Source: Nymphaea colorata | Taxonomy: Eukaryota; Streptophyta; Magnoliopsida; Nymphaeales; Nymphaeaceae | Direction of reading: 5' to 3' | NCBI RefSeq assembly: GCF_008831285.2 | Contig: NC_045140.1 | Span: 24,508,131 to 24,572,130 of the forward strand | DNA: 64,000 nt | Part shown: piece after piece, positions 1 through 12,105 of the stretch | Numbering within the stretch: position 1 is the stretch's first letter | Layout: each line of letters begins with the position of its first letter | Notes under the pieces: generated by a model | Databases searched by the model: none | What the model saw: the letters and a program-made list of their open reading frames with translations, nothing else | What the model was told of the DNA's origin: nothing | Program-made: the position numbers and the translations under genes

Positions 1-3000
1 ATCCTATTTATAGGAGGCTCGTTGGCAGCAGCATTCTCATCTGGATCCTTCCTGCATGGCATAAAGACATGTGATACCTTCAAAGCAGCAACATCCAGCA
101 CCTGCAATGCACCAAATGCTTCCTCGTTGTAATCTCAAGCATTGGAATTCCACACACCAAGCAACTAAAAGCATGAAGGACAGAGGTGCACTCAATTGCA
201 TGAGGCATGCATAGATCTGGTTGCATGCATGTTTTGTCAGAGAGGAACAACGCTGGCCAAGCATAAAGGCCAAAATTCTTTTGGCCGTTAATAAATGCAA
301 TAAGTCTGGAGTAAAAAATAAGTGTTACATATTGCAATAGGTAGTAACCTATGTCATGTGGGTGCAGCAAGATCATGTGTATCTCTCTCTCTCTCTCTCT
401 ACACATACGTACATATATACACCCACACACACACACACACACAAACAAACAAAGACATGTATTTATGCGGGTGCATCAAGACTGTGAGCACGTACCTGAT
501 CTGTGTCTATAAGAAGCTCATATATATATGCATAAAAAAATTTCAACTGACTTAAAGAACAAGATATATATCATATCACGTTGAACATCAGCATCAATGC
601 CGCTGAGGCACCTGCAGCTAAACTGGCTCAGGTTCTTCAGGTTATTTAAGTCTCACATTTGTCATTTTTATGAACGTTAATACTTTATTATATGTTTCTT
701 ATCATATCATTTACGTTTTCATTTGGCATTACTGGTAGTGACATTCACACAGATTCCAAATGCAATAACATAAAAAACATCAAATAGAAGAGTGCACAAT
801 ATTTTGGCTTGATATAGAGAAAGCATAGCGTAAGGCACACAATCTAATTTACGAACAGGGCACAAGCTTGCTCCTTAAAGTTATAGCACGGTAGCTTACA
901 GCAAAAAGATTCTTCAAGATGACTGAAACATAAGCAAACAGATCTAATAGCAATGAAAATGCAGGATAGTTACATACGTATATCTTTTTATCATGGCCCG
1001 CAATGATTAAGCGAGATGAGTCATTGCTAAAAACCATACAGTGTGCAAAAGGTAACTTTGCAGGAAGTTGCATTTTGTCGACCACCCAGCCACCCTTTCC
1101 AACACCAGAGCCGGTCACATTCTTTAGTTCAAAGAGCCTGGGCTTTACATGGTCCGAGAAAGCAAACAAAACTCCAGTTCTAGAAATGGTGCTAGAAATG
1201 ATCTTTTCTGCCTTCTTGCATTTGACTCTAGCCAGCAACTGTGCGGTTGCAATCTTCCCAGAATCCACATGCTTTCTCTTACTAGATTTAGCTTTAGAAC
1301 CAAGAAAAACAGGCATCACATCCAACCAACCAGGATTTTGAACTAAGATCATGTCTGTTCCACCAATGGCCGAGTCATGCACCAATTGAACAAGCACCCT
1401 CTGAGGTGCAGGACATATGTCGTGAGGTGAGAACTTGCTAAACTCATTGGCAGAGTATGCAAAGAGCTTGGTATCATCACCACCAGAAATCAACATAGGA
1501 ACTCCTAAACGAGCCCATTTCTGGTAACTGGAATTCATAAGCTTTTCAGGACCATTGTTTTTTCTATCCTTTCTTCCTTTCTTCTCCTTTTCAGGCAGTG
1601 GATCTGGGAAAGTGTAAAATAAAGAGTTCAGAAACAGACTAAACTGACAGGAGTGCATGAAAGAAATGAAAATTTAGAATCACCTTCTGCACTGATAGGC
1701 ACAGAAATAGTCAAAGCCCGAATATCATGGGTATGAGCTCGTACATATCCAACGTAGATCCACTTCTCTAGCACATCTATAGAAGAATCATTCTTATTGA
1801 AACTGGAGGAGTCCTGGTTGAGTTTATACTGGATAACCTGGACGTACGATATCAGACACAAGAATCACCAATATGAACTAACAGAAATGCATCCATTATT
1901 CAAGCGAAAATTTCAAATTATGTAGCATGATCATGATAATTGATAATGTGATATAACTGTTTTCAGTGACCATGTAACCATAGCTACAGTGGTTCGTCCA
2001 GGCATGGATCATTAAGCTATGTAAAACAAAATGAAAAAGAGATTGATCAAAGGATTTAATTTTAAACCAATCAAGGGACTATTTTGAAAAGCAAAAGTAA
2101 TGCTCTCCATGAAGAAAAGACGAACCAGCCTGCCAACAAAGCAGATACTTGGTAAAGCAGGCACTGTCATGCATAGGCACAGGTTCAGGTGGCATTAATC
2201 TTAACAAGGGGACACTTGCACTATGCATTCATAGATAAAGGTGGTCAAACATAAAACTATATATATTGCAATCAATAAACACCTTCTGCATACGCTGCAT
2301 CATTTTCCATGGATAAAAATGTCTTCCAACAGCTCAAAATTCATCCGCTTTAATTCTTTTTTTTTCTAGTCTGGGTTACTATGTCACAGAGGTTCAGGAA
2401 GAAGAAGGCAAATTGTCCGTTGCCACACCCAAGACGCATCACGAGACCCATGAACTTGGGTGTGGCAACCTTTTTGAAGAACCCGTGTTATTTAGCTGGT
2501 TTGTCATCCCACAAGTAAGCTTCTGACATCAAACACTAGAATACATGATACCAAAAATGTTAAGTTCCTATTTGATGGGACCCTATTATTGAAGATGCAA
2601 GAGGCAGACAGTTAGAATTAGACGTAACAGAAAACATCAAACAGTAACAAAGTATTATGCAGGGACAGAACTAAACAAGTAGCATGCACATTCATGCATT
2701 TTTAAAAACCTCAGAAAGAGAAGAATCGCGAGGATACATTTGTAAGAGAAATAAAATGTTATGCTTGTGCAGATAAAAAATGTTTTCATGCATCAAGTGC
2801 TAACACTTATAAGAAGTATAAAATGAGGAAAACATGACACATCCATACCATATTCATGAACAGAGTTAAACAATACAAAATTGGCAAGCAGGATAAAAAA
2901 CTGGCACTAACAAGTACGTCACACGTTGTCAGAATAACAGTCATTCTTCTTCTTAAATCCTGCCCTAATCAGGGAATAACTACATGTCATACAAGATGTA

Positions 3001-6000
3001 TACCACATTCATTAGCTTTTTTGGAAATTTTAGGGACTTTGGGGCTGTACTTCCTAATGTGTAATTGGTCATGTGGGTTGTTCCACGGACTTTGCTCAGA
3101 CCAAAAAGAAACTGATAGACTTATTAATACCCATCAGAAATAGCAGATAAGCGCACAGATGCAAATACACATTACACCAAATAGGAGAAATACTCAAATA
3201 CCAGTTCACCCAAATTGAGATTTCAAGTTTGAACTATCCCAATAATGACAACCACTAGGTCAAAGTTTCCTCCAGTCTCTGTCAAATGAAAGAGATCAAT
3301 ATTGAAATGCATAGCTTATATGGCACAGTCACAAATGAGTGCAGAAATTATAAAGGTAAGACATGATTCAGCAACCACGTTCTTCATTAATGAAGCAAAA
3401 AACGTCGTTAGTTTATCTACAGGCAAGCAAGACACCACATGCATATTTGCAAAATGTATACCTGACCATCAGAACCTGCAGAAAACACTCTTCTGTTAGT
3501 TGGTGTTGCAGCTAAAGCATTGACATCACCTTTGTGCCTAGAATGTGACTGGATTAAGGTACCATGTTGAGCATCCCAAAAGTGAACACTCCCAGTGCTA
3601 TCTGCACTAACCAGAGTGCCATTCCTGAAACATCAGAAAATATAGAATTGGCATCTGTCACTATCGCAGCCATCCCAATGCTTCAAGGAGACTAAGAAAG
3701 CCCGGCAATTTGGTAAAACTCGTCTAAACATTTGACTTGTGTGACATTTGCATAAAAAGTAAAAAATAAAAAATTTTACAAATGACAACGACAATGGTAT
3801 TACCTTAGAGAAAGGAGTGACCAAATGCAAAGCTCTTGTTTAACACCCACATCACCATGCCCTACAGTTATTCTATAAACCTCATGAGAAGTAGTTGAGT
3901 TCCAGCACCTTATGAACCTATGAAGACAGAATTGCACAATCAAGTTTTAGAAGAGATCCATTAAGGCATGCGTGTAAACAAATGAAATGCACAATACATT
4001 AACAAACCACAAGTGTATGCATTTCATATGGCAGGATCTAAGGAATACAAGATTCGTCCAGACTTTTAGGACTTCAAAGAATTTAATAACTACTGACAAC
4101 ATCTCTGAGAGTATCCATTTAGAGACTGGATGGCTTTGAACAATTGTGTTTGATACAGCATAATTTAAAAACTTCGTGATCCAATATTTATTTGTGGAAT
4201 TCAATTTCAAAATGATCCATAAGCAAGAAATGCAGCCAAACTTAACAAAAGAAACGTCATCAGTCAATACTTTCAATCCACATACCCATCACTGCTCCCA
4301 GAGAAGATAAATTTGGAGTCATGGCTCCATGCTACGCTTAGAGTTCGTCCTGCACCGCAAATAACAATGATATGTAAATCTGAAAATCAGGAATTTTTCA
4401 TATTTTCTATATCCAAAAGGTGATGACTAACTCACCATCCACCCTTGGCAATGATACGATAGCATCCAGGGTCTCATCTGAACCACTAACAGTACATATT
4501 CGTACACGACCATCATCACAGCCAAGGGCCAACCGTTGGTTAAAATTGCATGCTTGTATAGCATGAGGTTCACTAGTTTCAATATCATTAACACTGCTGG
4601 TATCATCGTCACTACTCTCATCGTCATCATCATCTTTATAACAGATTGAACCATTTGCAACTCCACTAGTTGTAGGTAAATCAGTATGACTTCCACAATG
4701 CAATGCCCTTTCAAAAGGCTCCAATGCGATCTGCCAAACCGAAACTCCTATAGAATCCAAAACAACCTGCAAAGTAAAATGGTGGTGGAGTCAAAATTCT
4801 CCTTCCACAAACTGTTGATGCCAATGATACTGCTTATATTATCCCAACTATACCAAGTTACCAACACAACTACTTCCACCCCTTAGGTGCCCATCTCAAT
4901 GTAAATTACAATCAGTAAATTATTTAACATACTGGAGCTGGCCTTAGCAGTTAGTAGACAAGACAGATAACTCCAAAGCAATGCAACAAAAAACTCCAGA
5001 ATTTTTGAGACACCAGATGAAAGGAAAGAAGCATCAATGAACACCTATTTTGCTGGTCACAAACTGCAAGTTTATAAAGTTTAAGGTTCCTAGCACATTA
5101 ACAGGATTAAAAAAAAACAACAAAAAAATAAGGGATTTCCAAAAGTTAGAGTCAGCAGTGACCACATGGTCAACTATATGACCACAAATTGAGAAAGTAA
5201 ACACGATGTGTCTAGCACTTCAGAAAATCCTTCTAGCTTTTAATCAATACTGTATGGCCCTTTACGTGAACAACTATGAATTCTACTAAGCAAATCAGAT
5301 TCATGTTTCACAGCTTCAACAAAAACAAGTATGTTTGCTGTAAAGGCACATCAACTGACTAGTTCATCTTTCATAGAGACGCAACCAAATGTTGTTGAGA
5401 TTTTGATGGTCTCAAGCTGAGAACCATAAGACCAGCATGTTGCTTCTAGTACCTTTAGCAACTTATTTGGCTATGAATGTAGGAAGCAATTATCCCTCTC
5501 TAATTTCTAGTTGCTTTATGGTGAACATAAGCATCACAAGCCAACCATGTCAGATCTTCGTAAACACATAAAAGCCGAGAACCTAATCAAATCTAGCACC
5601 AGAAGTTATCAACTCCTGAACTGATGAATGAAGCTTAGGGTACTCCGTGGAAATTTCATATGGGGAAGTTGGGTATAGCAATCTAAAATGAGCATGTGCG
5701 AAAAAGGAGACAGACTTGGCACTTTAAGCCAATTGTCACATATTGCAACATGACAAAATTAAAATACAGTCACGAATCCTTATGATATAAGGCTCCACAA
5801 CCACAAAGGCTCGTGAGTAGGTTGAGCAGAGTACCAGCGCTAAGTGCAGAAAAACCATTACGAAGAGAAGTCTGTCGTTCAGGGCACTAATGATTGGAAA
5901 TTTTTCTCTTCGTAAACTTCCTATCTTAGAAGCCCCACGTAGTGAGCTGGCAAAATGCCTCTTTCATGTTTCTTCAATCCACATTAAACACATTTTACAA

Positions 6001-6643
6001 CCAAAAGGCCAAAATGAAAACCTAAAACTCATGGATTTCACTCTAATGAAAGTCTTTGTTATCAACGGACCACCAATTTCCATGTTAATTCATTCCAATA
6101 CCTCAGTTTCCAATGCAATGAAAATGTAAAGTGCGCGCCAATTAAAGAACGTCTCATCTCAATTTGTATAAACCCCAGGAACGAGACACAAAAATGAACT
6201 GACGGAAAAACTAAGATATCAAAAGTGACTACCTTCTGCTGCAACGCGAAAAGATCCCATTCAGAAATCGAGCCATCGATACTAGATGAAAACAACCGAC
6301 CGGACGAAGCCAAGCCTTTGAAGCCCGAACGACACCAGGCGAGAGAAGAGATCCTGGAGTCAGGATTCCCATGAATGGTCTGCTTATGAAGGAAGATAGA
6401 CAGTAAACAGTCACAACAGTACACATCCGACCAAAAACGTTAATGGGAAGAAAGGGAGGAGCGAGAAGGTGTTACAAGCTGACAGTGCCACCCGACAGAG
6501 CCCGGAGAGACGAGCCAAATCTCAAGCGTGCCGTCCTCGCGGGCGGCGGCCACCTGAGCGTCATCGGGGCTGGTGGCGAGGGCCACCACCGCAGAGGGCT
6601 TCCACTCCGCGCACCTCACGCTGTGAATCTCCAACTCCTCCAT
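1..6643 (-). CDS. PCN: WD40-repeat nucleolar protein, UTP4/Cirhin/POPCORN type (partial at C-terminus)
   Basis: Spliced exons on the minus strand, read from GT-AG borders and frame continuity: 6643-6476, 6379-6233, 4766-4436, 4349-4286, 3917-3804, 3624-3462, 1837-1684, 1603-978 and 101-1 (open at the edge). These give about 622 residues; the last part of the roughly 800-residue family protein lies outside the window. The N-terminal stretch ([16 protein letters not shown], then [19 protein letters not shown]) matches Arabidopsis POPCORN closely from memory. WD repeats follow, e.g. SGSSDG and the [10 protein letters not shown] blade. An acidic Asp/Ser run sits near residues 149-171. Family knowledge: the yeast and animal homologues (Utp4, Cirhin) are t-UTP/UtpA members of the SSU processome needed for pre-rRNA transcription and 18S processing; plant PCN acts in embryo and meristem patterning. 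The start ATG at 6643 is the first Met of the conserved N-terminus; the reading frame upstream in the leader carries a CT repeat. Identification is strong; exact splice sites are inferred. Confidence 0.92.
381..443. repeat. (CT)n and (CA)n microsatellites in PCN intron
   Basis: A CT run near 381-400 and a CA run near 420-442, separated by an AT-rich spacer, lie in the intron between the exons ending at 978 and starting at 101. No coding function is seen. Confidence 0.8.
2419..2469. repeat. Perfect 15-bp inverted repeat (hairpin) in PCN intron
   Basis: GTTGCCACACCCAAG at 2419-2433 is followed after 21 bases by its exact reverse complement at 2455-2469. It lies in the 1.6-kb intron between the exons at 3462-3624 and 1684-1837. 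It could form a stem-loop in the transcript or be the palindromic core of a small transposon. Confidence 0.8.
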
Positions 6644-6651
6644 CACACCGC

Positions 6652-6671
6652 AGAGAGAGAGAGAGAGAGTT
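6652..6671. repeat. GA/CT dinucleotide repeat in the PCN 5' leader
   Basis: A short (GA)n run on the plus strand, CT-rich in the transcript, lies just upstream of the PCN start codon. CT-rich leaders and GAGA-type tracts are common near plant transcription starts. Two TTACCCTA-like motifs, close to but not exact telo-boxes, lie near 6674 and 6777. No TATA box is evident. Confidence 0.6.
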
Positions 6672-7228
6672 TTGTTAGGGTAACAGGGAGAAAAACAGAG
6701 AAGAAGCAAGAAAGAAGCACCCCGCAAAGAGGGAGGAGGGGCGACTGAGGGGCGGAACCGAGGGAGTCCATTTGCTAGGGTAACGAGGAGGGAGAGTCCA
6801 CTACTTCTTTGAAAAGAAAAAAAAAGGCATAGTTTTTGTTATAATTATTGATAACCGCTTAACGTTCGAAATTTATACGAAACTTTTTTAAATTAATAAA
6901 AGCAATTCACAAACAGGCGCCTCCTAAAACCTCAAGGTCATATTTTTATGTTTATATGCAAACCAAGTTTTTTAATGAGTTTCAAAAACTTTGTTTATTT
7001 GTTTGGATGAACCACTCAAAACCTAGTTTTGTTATGAATAACCTCAAACTCAATTTTTAATGGAACTGTAACACTCTAAAAACCTTGTTTTAAAGGCAAA
7101 AAAGTACGTTTTGCCTCGCAAACTTAGTTTTGGGTTGTGATCCAAACACCTCCTAATACAGTGGCAGAGCAACATGTGGGCACAACTAGTCTCTTAAAAT
7201 TTGTTTATTTTTAAATAGGCATCTTTCA

Positions 7229-7303
7229 ACATATATATATAAGTTCCCCATCATTTTAAAACTCTTCCATCAGAAATATATATATATATATATAAGTTCC
7301 CCA
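7229..7303. repeat. Direct repeat of (TA)n plus AAGTTCCCCAT
   Basis: The unit TATATATAAGTTCCCCAT occurs twice about 50 bases apart, the second copy with a longer TA run. It looks like slippage or a small local duplication in non-coding DNA. Confidence 0.7.
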
Positions 7304-9557
7304 TGCAGCAGTATATTACTGCTCTAAGTGATTGCAGAGCATTCAACTATATGCAATGCTTAAGTTGAGATCGGAAAGTAAATGAAATAAGAGCAACTCC
7401 CATAAATTGGGGAGACACCATCTTGGCAATCTTGACCATAGAATTGAATAAATTAATAGAAGGCTAATTTCATTATTGTCATTTGATACAATTCATGTTC
7501 TTCAAGTTGAGGAGATTCTCCTCGATGAACTTGCATCCCTGAAATTAAGAAATTCAAGTCATTGAGAAGACAACAATCCAGGTGTGGACTGCTGAGAGAA
7601 GTTGATAGGAATGCTCTTTCTTAGTTGCCAGGAAATGTATTGAGGCAATTTAGACAATCAAGGAAATTGCTTAAACCATGATCAAGATATATATAGAGAG
7701 AGAAGAAATTAGATTCTTTTCTTCTCTATTCTCAAAAGCAGTCTCTAACGTTTCTCCTCTTGAAAGCTTGAATGGAATAGAGTGAACTGGAGAACAAGAA
7801 ATATGAGGAAGCACAAGGAAGAACAGCTTGCTGAAGAAGATCTAGGCAATAAAGAGAGAGCTGGGTTGTATGTTGTTAGAAGGTTGGACAGACTGATCAA
7901 GCGTCGCATGGCAAGAGACAGAACACTTGGGACGCTGTGAATGCATGTTCGTGGTTCTGGCATCCCTGTTTGATAAGTTGGGCTGGAACGGTGCCCATTG
8001 TTATTGCAACATGTGTTCCACTCAACAATCAAACAATCTGGCTGCCACAAGGCTTTGTTTTCTATTTGCACTCATGAAAGTTGCTGTAGGGTCGAATTTA
8101 GCTCTCAAATCTCTCCTGTCTGTAGCTTTCTTCTACTGGTGGAGCCAAGTGTGGGTCCTTTCACGTGTTCTTACGCTATATCGGTGTTCTCAGTCATTTT
8201 GCAATGTATTTGAATGATCTAAAGAAGAGTTACTGTATATTAGTGACGCTCATCCAAAAGCTTTTTGTCTGGGCAGGAGCTTTGAAGGCCGCTTTTAGTC
8301 TCTGTAATTCATAATGAAATGTTAAAGAATGTGATTTGACATGTGATGCAGCAATCTATATTTTGACCTTGATATGTGCTAAATCATGTTCATAATTACA
8401 TGGCCAAGATAGAAAAGTATAATGAGAAGGGATGTCCTCCTTAAACTTTTTTCCGATCAAGAAACACTCTCATACAAATTTCTTGCCTCCAGTCAATCAG
8501 TTTTCTTTTTGAATCGCCAACTTTCTGTACTGCAAATGGAGGCTACCAAAGTACCCAAGACATCGAAAGCAGATCATGTACCTTATAGAGATGAGGGATT
8601 GAGTGGAGATTTTACTCAAACTCGGATGGAATATGTCTAGAACATTTTTAAGCTCAAACCATTCCTCTCTATTCTTGGGTCTGCAGCATGGGACCAAATT
8701 AAGAACTAATGATATTTTCAGCAATAATTTCACCAAATTAAGTCATACTTTGCAAAAAATAAGTGTGTTGGATTAAATAACTTCAGGTTAAAGAAGGTGG
8801 AGTTCAACACAGTGGATGCATCTCTATTAGCATGATCTGTTTAACTCCAGCTTATGCATAAAAGAATAAATTATAAATGTGTTATATTATGGCCAAACTT
8901 GGGCAGTGTGCATGATGCAGGCGAACGTTTCTCAATTAGCAGACTTAGACCCAAAAGAGTGGTAGTATTTGGATGGCACCTCCAAAAAAGTCATTTTGTA
9001 AAAATTAAGTATTGCTAAAACTTGATTTTTTGAACAATTTCTATATTGAGCATGGAGAATCCTGCTGTATTTGAATATAAACCGCGGTCACTAAAATATG
9101 ATCCAAATTGGTGCTAACGTCTCGCAAATGTCATATTGTATAGGAGTTGAAGTCGGACCTAAAACATACATCCTAATACCATGTCGAAAACAGAAAAAAA
9201 ATCATTAAAACTTGCTTTTTATACGTAGATACTGCAATTAGATCAGATGTCACTCTTATTCAAAACAGATCCAATTTTTTAAATGTTTGCTCTGAATCCA
9301 ATGCGAGTTTGATAAATAAGAAATCAGATGATGATCAGGTATCCGATTTTTTTTAATTCAAATGAGTTGTATTTAGGATAAAGCATCTGCAAATATTTTG
9401 ATGGATTGTAGCCATAATATGCACCATCCGAGCAGGAGGTTTGGAGTCATGAAGCTTGGAAGGAAAGAACTTAAAAGATAGATCCTAGCTACTAGGAATC
9501 TGATAACTTTTTTTGTGTGTTTTTTTAAAAACATGGTAAAAACTTGGATGTTGAGGA

Positions 9558-9722
9558 TGAGTATTTCATCTTATGAGTATTTCATCTTATCACTCGACTG
9601 GGAGCTAAATCCTCCATCTTTTCCTGTCCTCTTATGATACTAAATCTACTTTCAATGTCTCAAGGCGATGCTATCAGAAGATTTTCCATGAAATCAACGA
9701 AGATTTTCCATGAAATCAACTT
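9558..9722. repeat. Two adjacent short tandem duplications
   Basis: GAGTATTTCATCTTAT is present twice in tandem near 9560-9592, and GAAGATTTTCCATGAAATCAA is present twice near 9679-9721. Both are near-exact and therefore recent. No gene is affected. Confidence 0.75.
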
Positions 9723-10710
9723 CCTAAAACAAAAAAACTTGACAAAATTCCATGAGAAAATGGCTGCCCTCTTCTATTCTTTAGTTATTTGAAGATTAAA
9801 ACTTTTAATTTCAACGGGTTTTCTTAGTTCTCAACAAGAACAAAAATTTTCAGCAGGTTTTCTTAGTTTTGCAAAAGAAATTGAAAATTCAATGACGAAA
9901 AGGACGTGCTCCGAACGGGAATTTCTGCTAAGCGTGATCCCTATTGTCGTCATCTTACACCAAAGGCAGCAGGGTAGGCCCATGAAATAAGCCAGCAGCG
10001 GACTCCGCTTTCTTTTCATTTACGGCCCCATTTAAAGCATAGTTCTATCCTTTTTATCTTTCAGTCCGGTAAATATGTGTCTCCATATTTACGCCGGAAA
10101 ACTTTCAAAGCTCCGCGTTTATCGGCGATCTGCATCGACCGGGATGGATATCAGAAGATTAACTTAAACATTTAGATTATTGTTTAGTTAGATTTTAATG
10201 GCCGATACAGGTCGATTCAGACTCATGGTGGCAGCCGAATTTTAAAAAACGCCTATTACCAGCGTTTGTATCTCGTGAAAGCCGATCTGCACCGGTATTA
10301 GTAACAGTTCTCGCTTTTAATGGCTTTTGGCTCCTTTGATTTCACCGACGCCCTTCTCTGCTCTACACATGTCCATCTCTGGCGAAGACCAAAATGACAC
10401 TTCTCTGCCCGGCCGCGTTTCACTCCCCAATCTCATCCCCCAACTCGAGGACCCACTGCTCCTCTCTCCCACACTTTTCACCTTCCTTTCCTTCTGTCTT
10501 ATGTCTGCTACCTCTGGAATCCATGGATTATATTTTATCGTTTACACTTTCGATTCGCACTTCGCTTCGCTTCTCACTCTTTCTTTCTTTCTCTCGGCCC
10601 TCATTAAAAGAAAATAGACAGACGCCGAAAACTTCTGTCTTCAGCTCATCCTCCCACCTGTCTTTCCTCTTCGGCTCTTCCCCTCCCCACCCCCTTCAAA
10701 AGAGAAGAGG

Positions 10711-12105
10711 ATGCTCCCCTCCTCGCCTTCAGACCCACCACCAGCCATGGCGAAGCATACCGCCTCCCCGAAATCCCACTCTCGCCAGTCCAGTTCCCTC
10801 TGCTCTTGCTTCCTCAGCGATTGCTCCGTCTTCACCGGCGGCGCCATGGCCGCCCTCCTCTTTGTCTGGGCTCTCTGGACCGTCTGCAACTCTCTCAACC
10901 CCGCCATCATAAACCTCTCTTCTTCTTCTTCATCTTCTTATTTACGGGCTGACTCTCTCCCCACTCACCAACATAAGCCTTCCCCCTTCCCCTCCGACTC
11001 TCCCGGCTCCACCTTCTACGACGACCCTTCTTTGGACTACACCATCGGCGTCCCAATGAAGGATTGGGACAGAAAGAGGTCGGAATGGATGGCGTCCCAC
11101 CCGTGGATCACTCCCCGGAAAATCATCCTTGTCACCGGATCGCAGCCGACCGCTTGTAAGAACCCCACCGGCGACCACCTCCTCCTCCGCTTCTTCAAGA
11201 ACAAGGCCGACTACTGCCGCCTGCACGGCTACGACATTTTCTACAACAACGTTCTGCTTCAACCCAAGATGCACACTTTCTGGGCGAAGCTGCCGGCGGT
11301 CAAATCCGTTATGATCTCGCACCCTGAGACGGAGTGGGTCTGGTGGGTCGACTCCGACGCGGCCATTACGGACATGGAGTTTACGCTTCCGCTGGAGAGG
11401 TACGTCGGCAGGAACCTGATCGTCCACGGCTGGGAGAACATGGTGTACGAGAACCGAAGCTGGGTGGGGCTCAACGCCGGAGTCTTCCTGATGAGGAACT
11501 GCCAGTGGTCGATGGATTTCATGGAGGTTTGGGCGAGCATGGGGCCGCAGACCCCCGACTACGCTGAATGGGGCCGCATACAGACGTCGGTTCTCGCGGA
11601 CCGGATGTTCAAGAACGCCGACGACCAGTCCGGCCTGGTTTACCTCCTTTTGAAGGAGAAGGAGAAATGGGGAGACAAAATCTTCCTGGAGAACAGCTTC
11701 TACTTCGAGAGCTACTGGATCGAGATCGTCGGGAAGTTGGAGGACGTCAGCAAGAAGTATGAGGAGATGGAGAGGGCCGACGCCGCACTGAGGAGGCGGC
11801 ACGCCGAGAAGACGTCGGAGTTGTACTGGCCCAAGAGGGAAGCCCACCTCCGGGAAGAGGGCTACGGCCCGAACAGCCTCAGGAGGCCGTTCATTACTCA
11901 CTTCACGGGCTGCCAGCCCTGCAGCGGCGATCACAACAAGATGTACTCTGGAGAAAACTGCTACAAAGGAATGGTGAGGGTTCTCAACTTCGCCGACAAC
12001 CAGGTGCTGAAAAATTACGGGTTCTACCGGAAGGATCTTCTTGACACGGAGACTGTTTTCCCGGCGCCGTTCGACTTTCCGGCCAATCGCTCCGGTTCGG
12101 CCTAG
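10711..12105 (+). CDS. GT34 family glycosyltransferase, galactomannan galactosyltransferase-like
   Basis: An intronless reading frame of 464 residues. GT34 enzymes are Golgi type II membrane proteins that add xylose to xyloglucan or galactose to mannan backbones. The N-terminus is short and cytosolic, with one hydrophobic segment at about residues 44-62, then a Ser/Pro-rich stem, then the catalytic domain from FYDDPSLDYTIG. Visible family motifs are ILVTGSQP, GDHLLLRFFKNKADYCR, the DSD metal-binding motif at 214-216 (WWVDSDA), LNAGVFLMRN and RRPFITHFTGCQPC. The FYDDP and VTGSQ pattern and the C-terminus fit the Arabidopsis GTL6 (MUCI10)/GTL7 branch better than the XXT xylosyltransferases, so galactosylation of glucomannan or galactomannan is the likely activity (inference). 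I chose the first ATG at 10711; a second ATG at 10747 has a GCCATGG context and would drop only 12 residues. The gene is GC-rich compared with its flanks. Confidence 0.93.
   Translation: MLPSSPSDPPPAMAKHTASPKSHSRQSSSLCSCFLSDCSVFTGGAMAALLFVWALWTVCNSLNPAIINLSSSSSSSYLRADSLPTHQHKPSPFPSDSPGSTFYDDPSLDYTIGVPMKDWDRKRSEWMASHPWITPRKIILVTGSQPTACKNPTGDHLLLRFFKNKADYCRLHGYDIFYNNVLLQPKMHTFWAKLPAVKSVMISHPETEWVWWVDSDAAITDMEFTLPLERYVGRNLIVHGWENMVYENRSWVGLNAGVFLMRNCQWSMDFMEVWASMGPQTPDYAEWGRIQTSVLADRMFKNADDQSGLVYLLLKEKEKWGDKIFLENSFYFESYWIEIVGKLEDVSKKYEEMERADAALRRRHAEKTSELYWPKREAHLREEGYGPNSLRRPFITHFTGCQPCSGDHNKMYSGENCYKGMVRVLNFADNQVLKNYGFYRKDLLDTETVFPAPFDFPANRSGSA

Larger units (their letters stand above)
6644..10710. 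other. Intergenic stretch, PCN upstream region to GT34 gene
   Basis: AT-rich, with no convincing gene; the ORFs here have no recognisable domains. It contains transposon-like ends (CCAAACACCTCCTAA near 7143-7157, and a GGCAGAGC-type start near 7163), a repeated AT tract followed by AAGTTCCCCAT at 7229-7251 and 7277-7303, and two short tandem duplications at 9558-9595 and 9679-9722. A GA-rich stretch lies near 7688-7710. The last 400 bases are the pyrimidine-rich leader and promoter of the GT34 gene. Confidence 0.6.

Noticed and set aside
7745-8071. 108-codon minus-strand ORF near a GA-rich stretch
   Set aside because: Considered as a retrotransposon fragment, but no gag, protease, integrase or RT motif is present.
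10942-11934. 330-codon open frame antisense to the GT34 gene
   Set aside because: It is a shadow of the GC-rich GT34 coding strand; no domain and no promoter evidence.
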